From NCBI GenBank assembly GCA_019915015.1, contig JAHBBC010000007.1, forward strand, positions 248,001-312,000: a DNA stretch of 64,000 nt, given 5' to 3'. The translations under genes and the position numbers were made by a program. This DNA is from Auriscalpium vulgare. Its lineage: Eukaryota > Basidiomycota > Agaricomycetes > Russulales > Auriscalpiaceae. Positions 21,291-32,144 of this stretch are shown here, piece after piece (the first letter of the stretch is position 1; every line of letters begins with the position of its first letter). The notes under the pieces were generated by a model. The model did not search any database and had not been told where the DNA came from. It was given only the letters and a program-made list of their open reading frames with translations.

Positions 21291-23570
21291 ATGGCACAGT
21301 CCAATGGCTACCAGTCGCAGCACGCGGATGACGCGGATCGCAGGAATCGATTCGCTTCCGTCCACGGGTCCGACTCTGGACCGCTCCCCGCACTCAGGGA
21401 GAGGGCTGCCAGCCAGCCGCCCCGGACGTCTAGTCAGAGCTTCATGTCGCCGCAGGCCGTGTCCCCGAGCCTGGGCCGCGGGATCTCACCATGGGCCTCC
21501 CAACGCCTCCCCTCGTCGGGCCTCAACCCGAGCTCGTACACCGGCGTGCTGCCGCCCACGCGCAGCTCGTCCTTCTCCTCAACTGCACCCTCGCTGCAGA
21601 GCAGCCTTTCGGCCATGCGCGAGGCGCGCGCCTTCGCGTCGACGTTCGAGGACGATGAGAGCGAGGCGACGTCCGACACGTACGACGAGCACTTCATGCC
21701 GCCGTCGATCTCCCGGGGCCGCACGTATGCGGCGGACCCATCACGCAGCCGGTCGCAGTCCCTCGCGACGACTCGCCCGGGCCCGATTGGGTCCGCTTAC
21801 GGCCTGGGCAGCTGGAACGAGCCGTCGAGCCTGTCCTCGAATCCGCTGAACATCCCCGGCCAATATGGGGACATCAAACCACCACCTGGCAGCAGCCGGT
21901 ACGGTTCCCTTGGCACAATGGGTAGATCACCATCCAATAATTTCTCTTCTTCCTCGCCGGTCGGCATCGCGCCTGCCCTGTCGCGCCACAACAGTCAGCA
22001 GCAGCAGGCAGACATCTCGAATATGAGCCCATTCATGCGCGACGTCGGCCAGATCCTGCTCGACGACGGCTCGGCGTTCCGCGAGCTGTGGGCGGGCATG
22101 CACCCGCCGCGCGACGAGAACGGCGGCGGCGGGAGCGGCACGACGAGCCGCCGGCATAGCGTCAGCGTCGTGCAGCCGCGCCGTGGGATTGTCGGCTTCA
22201 ATGCGCCCGGCGTCGGCGGCGACGCCCCGGACGAGCCGACGCGCCCCTCCGTCTTTTCTCAGTCGTCCTTTGGCCGAGGTGGCCTGATGCTCAGCGACGA
22301 AGACCTTGCGGACGATCTCGGGCTGCTCAACTTGGGGAAAGACGGCCCCGGGCCCGTTACGTCCATTATGCCGCCCAGCCAGCCGTCGTCTCTTCCCATC
22401 TACGCCCCGCACTCGCGCAGCCCGCCGGCCGACCATTTCTCGCAATACCAGCCGCTCAACCTGGCCATCCCAGGCGGTAACTTCTCCTCGCGTCAGGCGC
22501 TCGGCTCCCCCAGCGACAGTGGCCTCTCCGCCGGGGGCAGCCCCTCCCTCGGGCACCCCGACTTTGGCGCGGACGCATACCTTGGCGGGCCGCAGCAGGC
22601 GCAGAATCTCACCGCGCGCTTCATCCCGGGGCAGGGCATCAAGTATATGTCGGCGCAGGAGCACGGGGGCGCTTTCGCGCGCACGGGTGGTCTGCCGACG
22701 CCGATCTCGCCGGGCCGCACCGCGCACCAGCACAGCATGTTCTCGTCACCCATCCAGCGGCGTGCGTCCGAGTCGGGCGGCGCGGGCGCGGCAAACGTCA
22801 ACGAGCTCGGTAAGGGCGTGCCGTTGCACTCGGTGCCCTCATCGTGTCCGCTGTACATCGTCGAGTTCAAAGCCGGACGCACGGACCTGTTCTACTCGAC
22901 GGATCTGTCGCTCGACATCCGCGTGGGGGACCTCGTTATTGTTGAGGCGGACCGCGGGAAGGATTTGGGCAAGGTGGTGAACGACACGATCACGCTCGCA
23001 GAGGTCGAGGCGTTCCAGAAACAGCAGCAGGCCCGCGCGGGTTACGGTGATGGCGGCGCGCCGCTGAGTCCCGGCGGAACGCCCGCGTCCGCTGGCTCGA
23101 AGAAGGAGATCAATCCTAAGCTGATTTATGGCAAGGCGGGTTCGCAGGATACGCAGTATGTACCTCCATGGCAATATAGGCGCTGCGGGCTGACGGATGG
23201 TGCTTGCAGGTTACTGATGACGAAGATAGCGGACGAGATGAAGGCGCTGCAGCTGTGCCAGAGCAAGGTCCGGCAGAAGAAACTGCCGATGGAGGTCATC
23301 GACGCCGAGTACCAATGGTGAGCGCACTGTTCACCTACGGGCAATTGAATCGATCTAATTTAACGGGCCATGCATGCAGGGATCGTCGAAAGCTCACATT
23401 CTATTTTGTGGCCGAGAAGAGGATCGACTTCCGCGAGCTGGTGCGAGAGTTGTTCCGGTACGTAGTGATCCACCTCAACGCCGCGCACCTGAGCTGATGC
23501 CTGAGCATACAGATTGTATAAGACTAGGATATGGATGGCGTCGCTGCAGGGACCTTCCTATGAGCAGTGA
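21291..23570 (+). CDS. PSP1 C-terminal domain protein
   Basis: Four exons (21291-23155, 23210-23317, 23380-23457, 23513-23570) give 702 residues. Residues 1 to about 500 are disordered, rich in Ser, Pro and Gly, with several SPSLG and RSRSQS patches. The C-terminal 200 residues form the PSP1 domain: CPLYIVEFKAGRTDLFY, IRVGDLVIVEADRGKDLGKV, KALQLCQSKVRQKKLPMEVI, and DRRKLTFYFVAEKRIDFREL. The domain is shared with yeast Psp1 and bacterial YaaT/RicT; its biochemical role is not firmly settled, though links to mRNA decay or translation and to suppression of polymerase defects are known. The domain is split by all three introns, each 54-62 nt. The ATG chosen is the first in frame. The opposite strand also holds a long open frame here, a by-product of high GC. 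Confidence 0.88.
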
Positions 23571-24211
23571 TGCTAGCCGTCGCAAGAATTCCAACGAACA
23601 TCAAACCAGTCCAAATGCTCCCATCTATTCTAACGCATCGTCTTCCGCGGCAGACGCGCACCGTCTGCAACCATCGAAATGCTTTACCATCTCATCATCT
23701 GTCAATCATGCTTGCCTAATTATTGCATGTGTGTTCGCGAGTGTACGAGTTCCGCGAGGCCTGGTCGACATTCCCATATCCATGGACTTCAAGAAGTGCT
23801 TCCTAACTATATATTCCCCATGTACATTACATCAATGTTTCCGTTGTTGTGTTTGCCCCGGTATTCCCTTGCTTGTCGTAAGTACGTATGTTGTTTCTTG
23901 TCGTTACTTGGCGGGAGAGGAATTACACTGCATTCTGCAGGCTATTATAACTTGTATTACTTACTGTATGTCCCTTGAGAATTGCACGGGAAAGAAGACC
24001 CGGAACTACATTTTACCGGCGAGAAGATGTTGAAGGCCGGAGGAGAGCGGAGGAGACGGTCATGCTGCAGCTAAGCAGGAGCACGCGCTCATCGTCACGT
24101 ACACAGAGCCAAACAAGCGAAACGCGTCGCCTCAACGAACCCCCGTGACTAAGCGCGAACATCTTTCCTTGCAACCCCCATCCTCGCCGCGCCTGTCCCC
24201 TTTCCTCCTCC
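23571..24211. other. Intergenic region between PSP1 and APC11 genes
   Basis: AT-richer 3' flank of the PSP1 gene followed by the APC11 promoter. Nothing coding is recognised and no TATA box is evident. Confidence 0.45.
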
Positions 24212-24614
24212 ATGAAAGTAGTCATCAACCGCTGGCACGCGATTGCCCAGTGGCAGTGGGATACTGGCCGCACCGACGAGCACGGCGACACCGAGGAGGA
24301 CGTCTGCGGCATCTGCCGGGTCCCGTTCGAGGGCTGCTGCCCGACGTGCAAGATGCCGGGCGACGACTGTCCACTGAGTGAGTTTCCGACTGCTGGCCAG
24401 ACTGGATAAGTGCTTAAGAGATGCGTAGTATGGGGGGAGTGCAGCCATGTGTTTCACATGCATTGCTTGCTGAAGTGGATCGGGACCCCGGCGTCGAAGC
24501 AGCAGTGTCCCATGGATCGGAGACCATGGGGTGCGTCGTTAACCCTTTGCAATGGCTGTATGCTGACGTCCTTTGCATCCAGTGACAGCAGAGAGGAAAG
24601 TCAGCGGCAGCTGA
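24212..24614 (+). CDS. APC11: Anaphase-promoting complex subunit 11 (RING-H2)
   Basis: Catalytic RING subunit of the APC/C ubiquitin ligase that marks mitotic cyclins and securin for degradation. Three exons (24212-24377, 24429-24530, 24583-24614) give 99 residues. The APC11 signature is intact: WHAIAQWQWD, then zinc ligands in VCGICRVPFEGCCPTCKMPG with DDCPLIWGECSHVFHMHCLL and CPMDRRPW. The Cys and His spacing matches the extended APC11 RING with its third zinc site. Both introns lie within the RING-coding part. The C-terminus VTAERKVSGS follows the last intron. Confidence 0.93.
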
Positions 24615-25406
24615 TCTCATCTCCCCCTGGACCATGTACATCAGCTCTCGCATACTCTATACCCCACACTCGCATTCGCCATCCGCCACCCGCCATCGTC
24701 TTAATAGTACCAAGCCTGCTTGGATATAATCGCTGTTGTATCAAAATGCATCTACTCGTGTACGTCGCCCCTCGAGTCGCCAGGGCCACATATATAGACA
24801 TCTCGACATCTCGTCAACACGCCGCCGGCGCTTTTGTGCGGTTCGCGATCTAGATAAAATCATTGCTACCTGCGTCGAGCTTGTCAGTTCAAAATCGGCA
24901 CTCATTCCGGACCTTTCGTTATTTGGACGGTAAAGCTTCAAATGCTGGATCATATGCTTTTGTTCAGCGCCACGTCTTGTTGTCTTGTTTTTCGGCCGAG
25001 GTGCGTTTTCCCCTGACGGCCAACGCGTGTTATATGTAGATGACGGCCTGTGACGGAGACGTTGCTAAAGGCCCTCAAATCCACACGTGTATACGTTTCG
25101 GAATATAAGGTGAGTCGCCTTATTGTATCAGAAGGTACTCGGTTTAATTATGTTGTACCCACGTCACCAGTTCGGCTGTGCAAGAAGAAAGACAATAAGG
25201 TGTCAAGCTACGGAGACTATGTACAATGGATGGGCCACGCGTCTGGTGGGTGCACGAACGCCCCGTCACGGGCTGCGAGCACAGTTGACGTTGTGGTCAC
25301 TACCAGGAACAAGGCGCATCGGTTAACGATCCTCCACGACGCTTGCTTGTACTATAAAGCTCTGCCCAATTAACTGTGTGTCTTCACTTTCCCCCTTTCA
25401 TCATTG
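24615..25406. promoter_or_regulatory. Intergenic region with promoter of the prolyl oligopeptidase
   Basis: TATAAA at 25353-25358 lies 54 nt before the prolyl oligopeptidase start codon. I looked here for a short ribosomal peptide precursor, as found near some agaric prolyl oligopeptidases, and saw none with a recognisable leader or Pro-flanked core. Confidence 0.5.
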
Positions 25407-28400
25407 ATGAGCGCAACAACAATGGCCGCAACTTCCTGGAAGCCAAACTATTATCCCCCGTCTCGCCGCTCCAACCACGTCGATGTGTACAACAGTGAGG
25501 CCAAGGGCGAAGTACACGTGCGCGACCCATACGAGTGGTTGGAGCATGACACGGAAGAGACAAAGAAATGGGTCTCCGCCCAAACGGCGTACACGCGGCA
25601 GTTTCTGGACGCAAACTCTGACCGGCACCAGCTGGAGGGCGAAATTAGGAAGGGTATGCATCATGAGCGCGTGAGTCGCATCCCCGATCCCTCTCACTGG
25701 CAACCAGAACAAATCACCCCACTAGTTCTGTGCTCCGACATTGCAGAAGGATGGCAGGTGGTATTGGTTCTACAACAGCGGGCTTCAAGCCCAAGACGGT
25801 GCGTTGCCTCCCTAACCTTTGTCAATGGTGATTGTAACGATCATTCAACTCAGTGATGTATCGCTCAAAAGACTCTGTACTGCCCACCTTTGCGACGAAT
25901 GAACAGAGCCCGAATCCGGGCGGCGAGGTTTTTTTCGACGTGCGCCACACCTGATTGTAGTCCCCGCCAATGCTCCTGCTGATGAGATTGCCAGGTAAAC
26001 GTACTCTCGAATGACGGCACCGTGTCCATCGACCCGGGTGAGTGGGAGTTCTCTCGCGATGCGAAGTGGTTCGCATATGCCATTTCGCGTTCGGTAGGAC
26101 CCGTACTTCGCATATAATGTCAATGATTGAACCGACTGCTTCTCACCATGTAGGGCAGCGACTTTAGCACTATCTACGTTCGGTCGACCGACTATCCTCT
26201 GGTGGATGCCGAAAACGATCGGAGGCTACCAGATGAACTCCGCTTTGCCAAGAGTCCGTCTATTGAGTGGACTTCGGACCACAAAGGATTCATCTACCAG
26301 GTGCGTACCTCCTCGTTGTTTGGCCAGAGGGATATAGACAATTGTTTCAGCGTTATCCAGATTGTGAATCTCACGGCGACGCATCTGAATACGAATCCGA
26401 CACAGGGACGAAGTGCGATAAGAACGCGGAGTTGTATCACCACAAGATTGGAACTAGCCAGTGTAAGCTCATGTTTTGCCTTTCTCTGGCACTCTCCTAT
26501 AACTCATCCTCTTTCCAGCAGAAGACAAATTAATCATGAACAACTCCGACGAACCGGAGTGGATGTGGGACTTGAGGTTTCGTGGACGGTGGTCAATATT
26601 AACTATTTTTCGTGACACTGCGCGCGTGCGTCTAGGTTTCAGCTCACCTGTGCTGGGCGCGCTGACTCTTCGTAGACAAATCTTTTTTGGATTGCTGAAA
26701 CAAGTCAAACGATAGGACCAAGCGAAAACTGGATCAAGCTTGTATCTGACTTCACGGCCGAATATAAGTTGTACGTCTCATCACATGCAATCTGTAGGTG
26801 CCGTCTGACCGTCCTGTACGGCTAGCATCGGATGTGACGATTCCAAGTTCTACATCTTCACGAACGAAGATGCTCCAAACAACAAGCTTATTACTGTCGA
26901 CATCACCGAGTACGCGGCCAAGTCTGGGCCTGTCAAGATCAAGGACGTTGCGAAGGTGCTCATTCCCGAAGACACGGGCGCTCTATTGGAGGACGCGAGC
27001 ATTTATGGCCAAGATCGGCTTATTCTATCCTACAAACACAATGTATGTACACTACCAACAGGGCCACACCGTGCGCGGTGGGAATTGACTATCCCATGAT
27101 CTGCATGCAGGTCAAGGACGAAATGTATATCCACGATCTCAGCACCGGCGAACGCCTCCAACGCATTTCGGCTGACCATGTCGGATCTATCAGCAACCAC
27201 GGACGGCGCAAGCAAAACTGGTTCTTCCTCACCCTCACCGGCTTCACGACGCCACGCGCTGTGATAAAATATGAATTCAAGGATGAGACGAAGACTGCAG
27301 ACGGCTCGTATGAAGTCTGGCGCGAGACCCACGTCCGCGGTTTGGCAGGTGCCGGAGGCATAGCCGCGGAACAGGTTCGTGTCACTGCATCTGAAGGCTC
27401 GCCGCTGCGCTGATGCGTCACTGTTGTGTGAGCCAGATCTGGTATGAGAGCAAAGATGGGACCGAAGTACCCATGTTTGTGGTTCGTCACAAGGACACGA
27501 AGCTAGACGGGACAGCTGCAGTCATACAGTACGGTACGTTGCTCTGCAATTGCAGCCAGAGAGAATTTAGTCCTCATGGTGGACTGCCAGGCTACGGAGG
27601 CTTCTCGGAAATTATTGACTCCTTCTTCGACTCTTCGATTCTCACGTTTTTGCATGCCTACAAGGCCATCCTGGCCGTGCCGAACATCAGGGGAGGCGGC
27701 GAGTTTGGAGATAAGTGGCATCTCGCCGGCACGAAGGAACGCAAGGTATACCTCTGTCACCCTCGATTATCTCGTGGTGCAGTTCTAATTCCAAGCCCAG
27801 GTAAACTGCTTCGACGATTTTATCGCTGCCAGGTACGTGAGCTGCAGACTAAGCCACAATACTGCACTCATGACCGTGTATGCAGGAATTGGTTAGTGGA
27901 CAACAAGTATGCCGCAAGAGATAAAGTCGCCATAACCGGTACATCTAACGGCGGTACGAGCTACATATGCACGTATGAGATAAAAAGCTTCTGATGGAGC
28001 GTCACCACCACAGGTTTGCTCGTATCAGCATGTGTGGAACGCGCCCCGGAAGGTACATTCGGGGCCGCTGTGGCAAATGTCGGGGTACACGATCTGCTCA
28101 AGGTACACATTCCACTTTTCTTTTCTCTCATCGTACTGAAGCGAGTTTGTTCGATAGTTCTCTGATTTCACGAGCGGGAGAGCGTGGACGTCAGAGTACG
28201 GTGACCCGCACGACGCGCATGACTTTGATTTCATACACCCAATATCCCCGCTGCACAACGTGCCGGCTGACAAGACCCTCCCACCCACGCTTCTTCTCAC
28301 CGCCGACAGTGAGTTCTCCCTCTTACACAGGTCGTGGCAGGTCTTTGTAAATAACGCGGCTACAGATGACGATACCGTAGTGCCGCTGCACTCGTTCAAA

Positions 28401-28622
28401 ATGGCAGCGACGCTGCAACACAAGAAGAACAATCCATACCCCCAGCTTATTCGCATAGAAAAGGAGGCAGGCCATGCATCTGGAAGAGCCACCGAGAAGC
28501 AGTAAGCTCCCGCTGCCAATATACCGTGAAAGGTACTTAGATTTTGCTATCACAGGATCAAGGAAAACGCAGATAAGTATGGCTTCATCGCTCAATCCTT
28601 GGGGCTGCAGTGGCAAGCATGA
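25407..28622 (+). CDS. Prolyl oligopeptidase (S9A) with altered active-site residues
   Basis: Cytosolic serine peptidase cleaving short peptides after proline: seven-bladed propeller plus alpha/beta-hydrolase domain. About fifteen exons. N-terminus YPPSRRSNHVDVYNSEAKGE with VRDPYEWLEHD; propeller pieces YAISRSGSDFSTIYVRSTDY, GFIYQRYPDC, SEDKLIMNNSDEPEWMW; hydrolase part IWYESKDGTEVPMFVV, YGGFSEIID (oxyanion Tyr), LAVPNIRGGGEFG, AITGTSNGG (catalytic Ser), RAWTSEYGDPHDAHDFDFIH, NDDTVVPLHSF (catalytic Asp) and EAGHASGRAT (catalytic His). Ser, Asp, His, oxyanion Tyr and the substrate Trp (RAWT) are present. The usual GGSNGG is GTSNGG and the usual HDDRVVP is NDDTVVP. The propeller entry (GMHHERKDGRWYWFYN) is about eight residues shorter than usual. 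Junctions were followed through and no broken frame was found. Confidence 0.88.
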
Positions 28623-29383
28623 GTAGAATCGGCGGTGCCTTGATGATTTAGGGTGGGAAGGCGCGACGTGAGAGCGAGTAATAAGTACACTAGCAGTAGT
28701 ACTGCCGATGAGCGTGCGGCTAGTTGGAGGGTATCTCGGTCTCCGACAGTAATATATCAGAATATATCCTGCCTAATAACAAAGTTGCCAGTGCAAAACT
28801 TGTGTCACGGTGAAATGCAGAAGAGGAAAGGCCCATTCTCGTCTAGTACCGCCGCGAGTGGGACGACGGTGCAAATTTCACCGAGACCCTTCACAATTCC
28901 CGTTTGCACTTGAAGGTCACCAAGACCACGGAAGGATGCAGTAGCTGTAGAGGCCTGCCAGGCAGAGAGTCTTCGCTTAGTCACTAAACCGCATGCACTG
29001 GGCATGCCAGGAGATGAAGTTGACAGCTAACTGCTGGTGCCCTGCATGACTAGTATAAGTCACGGTCGTTTCTATACAACACCATAAATGATAATAGGTC
29101 CTCTGCAGGTTGCTAGTGACAGCAGACAAAGAGCAGAGCGCGTTGTTCTAGTAGCGCAGGTCATGATTATCATCAGCGAAGCGCTCGGCGCGACAATTGT
29201 CCCAGTGACAGAGCCGTCGGCCGTGCAGAGCCTGGATCGGCTGAGAACTTATCATCATGCCCTACCCATACCCACCGCCCACTGCGTGGTGAAGTGTCCG
29301 CCCATCCCCTCCTCTGAACACCTCCAGTGCTCTGTCTACGGCAATATTTATTTGCTGTATTCACACTCTACCCACCAGCTATC
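28623..29383. other. Intergenic region between prolyl oligopeptidase and F-box gene
   Basis: No coding signal recognised. It holds the 3' end of the prolyl oligopeptidase and the promoter of the F-box gene. TATTTAT-like AT-rich sequence occurs at about 29344-29352, 32-40 nt before the start codon, and may act as a weak TATA element. Confidence 0.4.
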
Positions 29384-31065
29384 ATGCCATCCCCCCAAAC
29401 GTCATCGGCTCTCTTCTCCGTGCCCTCCGAAGTCACGGAGCAGGCCCTCGCCCTCTGCCATCCCCGGGACGTCGCCTCCTTCGCGCAGACATGCCATCGC
29501 GCGCGCGCACTCGTCTACGAGCCCTCCGACCACTTCCTCTGGCGCTCCCTCTACCTCAATTATCCATTCGATGATCCGCGCATCGGGCGCCGGAAGTCAC
29601 ACGACGCGTTCACATTCGACTGGCGCAGGACGCTGCAGCGGCGCGTGCACGTGGAGGGCATATCGCTCGGGGGCGGCGACCGCCACGAGCTGCTCGACAC
29701 GCTCCTCGAGTGCATCGCGAGCGCGGCCCCGTTCACGCCCGGCCACGAGCACGAGCACTCGTACAACCTCGCGTGGGTCGAGCATTTGCTCCTCGAGTCC
29801 GACACGCTCTCGGTGGAGACCGCGTTTTCGGAGATGGAGAAGCTCGCGCGCCTGCGGGCGTATCTCGCGCTCTCGCTCGAGCCGGGCATAGGCCTCCTGG
29901 CGCCCGACCGCCTCAAGGTGATGCGCCGCATGAGCCGCGTGTTCGTGTACGACCTGCGGAACTACACCGCGGAGGCGCAGTGGGGCCCATTCACGGATGA
30001 CGGTAGGATAGTCAATTGGATGCACGTCCATGCGATTGTTACCGTGATCACCATGAACCTACGCGATTTTGGCTCCAATTGGCCACAGGACTTCAAGCCG
30101 GCGTCAGTGACACAAGGCTTGGAAGCTACTAGAGCTTATTCTGCACCGGGGACCTTGAAACGGTCGCATCGCGATTGGGCCGGCGTGGAAGGGTATTGGA
30201 TGAGGATAGTCTGTTTCTGTGATTATCGGTGTGTATTTCATCTTATTCAGTCGTACGGCGTTCTGACGTCTCCGAAAGCGACCTGATCCGTATGTGTTGC
30301 CCTGATGCTGTCAATTCACCTTGCTAAACGCACGTACCATCTTGCAGGGTTTAACGTGAGGCGCTGTGATGGCCCCTGTAATCCGTTGCTTAAAGTTTAC
30401 AGGCTTCGGGCTGGCGCCCTGCTTTCTTCGACGACAGCTACGAGGAGGCTTCGCGCCTGCTACGGTTGAACCTCCACATAATATCTGTCGAAGATGACCC
30501 CGTCGTTTTATCTACGCTCCCCGATCCAACCCGTCCTCCAATAAAGTTTGGCGGGACAATGCGTGGTTTCAATGCCGAAGAGGTCCTAGCACGCGCCGTT
30601 AGGGGCACCGTGCGCATCATGGAGGACGGTAATATTAGATGGAGTTTCGTGAGTCACATCAGGCCCGCTATACATATGATCGGTAACTTACACCTGTTCC
30701 GTGCCATGAGAAGACGTCAATCTACGACAGTAATGATCAGTGGAGGTGGGACGCACAACTCGCTGTGTGACCAGACGCTCAAGATTGTCTCGATTGACAT
30801 AGTTCCGAGGGTGTGCAAATCGGAAATGTCTGCAGCGCGGCGGGCGTCGTGGGGGCGTGGACAGGAGCCTACCACGATCACGGTCGGTTCTCGCTTCCTT
30901 CGTCGTTTGGCGCTTCTGATCGTCTCCTCTCTTGTTAGGTGATCCCTCAGGTATGTGCCCATCTGCAGTTCTGAAAGCTCTTCACGACCAACGAATATTT
31001 TGGAAGGCCCTTTCTGGCTCTTCAAGGCAAGCGAGATGACACCAAAACTCAGATGGGCAGATTGA
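29384..31065 (+). CDS. F-box protein with three micro-exons
   Basis: Probable substrate receptor of an SCF ubiquitin ligase, of a family common in Agaricomycetes. The N-terminal F-box reads FSVPSEVTEQALALCHPRDV, ASFAQTCHRARALV and LWRSLYLNYPFDDPR. The C-terminal domain includes DWAGVEGYWMRIVCFCDYRD, RAVRGTVRIMEDGNIRWSF, DQWSSEGVQIGNVCSAAGVV and PFWLFKASEMTPKLRWAD. Eight exons: 29384-30228, 30279-30289, 30348-30355, 30403-30648, 30714-30745, 30803-30882, 30939-30950, 31007-31065. They sum to 1,293 nt, 430 residues. Exons of 11, 8 and 12 nt are required to keep the conserved C-terminal domain in frame; the introns around them are 47-68 nt. No other splice choice I tried kept the frame open. Confidence 0.83.
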
Positions 31066-32144
31066 TGAATGCAGTCGTGCAGCGGAAGAGAGATTTATAG
31101 ATACCATGAGTCGGATGTAGGTTATACAAGCACATACTACTTCATTTTCTCTGAGTATGCATATGTGTCTGGCCTCGATCTAACTAGCTCGCGGCGACCT
31201 TTTCCGGAAGCGTCGGCAACTTGGCCGAAAGAGCCGAATTGTGGCGTGAGAACGTCTCCATGGACCAACAGCCGACGCGACAGTTTTTCCCTTCATTCTT
31301 CACCCTCACCTCAGCTCTCGCCATCGGCGGAGCAACTCTGCGTCTCTTTGTGGTCGGGGGGTAGATATGGGAGGGGAGATCGACCAGTGACCTCAACTAA
31401 GCCGGAGCGCCTACCAGGTCTTCACCCGCAGCGCCGTCACGGCCTGCGGGATGGAAGGTGCTTGACTCTGCAGTTCACACATCTTTGCTTACAAAGTGGC
31501 GCGTTCAGTTACTCGTCGCGTAGAAATTTAGACGTTTGCAGACGTGGATCATATATACCGCTTGAATGGAAGCGGTTGCCCAGGATATCGACTGCTCGTG
31601 TTCGACGGACATTGCCCTACATTGCCTCCAGTTTCGACATTGAACATGTGCACTCAAATTCAATGCCTTCTGCCCAACTGGGCCTAGACCCAGACAATTC
31701 ACGCCGTCTTACACTCCTCTTACTGGCAATTCCAGAAACCAGTGCTTTTTAGCGATGCACGTAAATTTCGCCGTAAAACGACAGTCAAAGTGCGTGTTGA
31801 AACTTTCCAGGACTCCGGAGCAGCCGGTCCCAAATTCTCTGTTTCTATGAAAGGCGCAATGTATTGACAAGAACCATCACAGTGCAGTGCTCATGCCGGC
31901 GCGCTTTGGGGCGCTAGTAATTGATCAGCTAGTTTAGTTAGGCGCGGCGGGCATGCTCGTCAACGCAGATCCAAATCGGCTGGCGTTGTTTGCTCCCGAA
32001 GTCGGTCCCAAATGCTGCTACGCGAGCCGCTCTTTAGTTGACCAGTCCGCCCATACGACCATATGCTCCCAGCCCTCCCTGCGTCCCCCTCCCGCTCACT
32101 ACTGCGCTGCTGACACTGGCCACCGGTCGAGATCACCGCTGAGG
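31066..32144. other. Intergenic region between F-box and DUF6533 genes
   Basis: About 1.1 kb in which open frames are short and have no family signature. Nothing else is recognised. Confidence 0.4.

Noticed and set aside
21927..22733. 268-codon open frame on the minus strand
   Set aside because: Antisense to the PSP1 gene; Arg/Ala-rich composition typical of an antisense reading of GC-rich sequence, with no family signature or splice pattern.
24615..25406. Search for a ribosomal peptide (cycloamanide-type) precursor beside the prolyl oligopeptidase
   Set aside because: No short ORF with a conserved leader, Pro-flanked core and follower was seen on either side of the gene.
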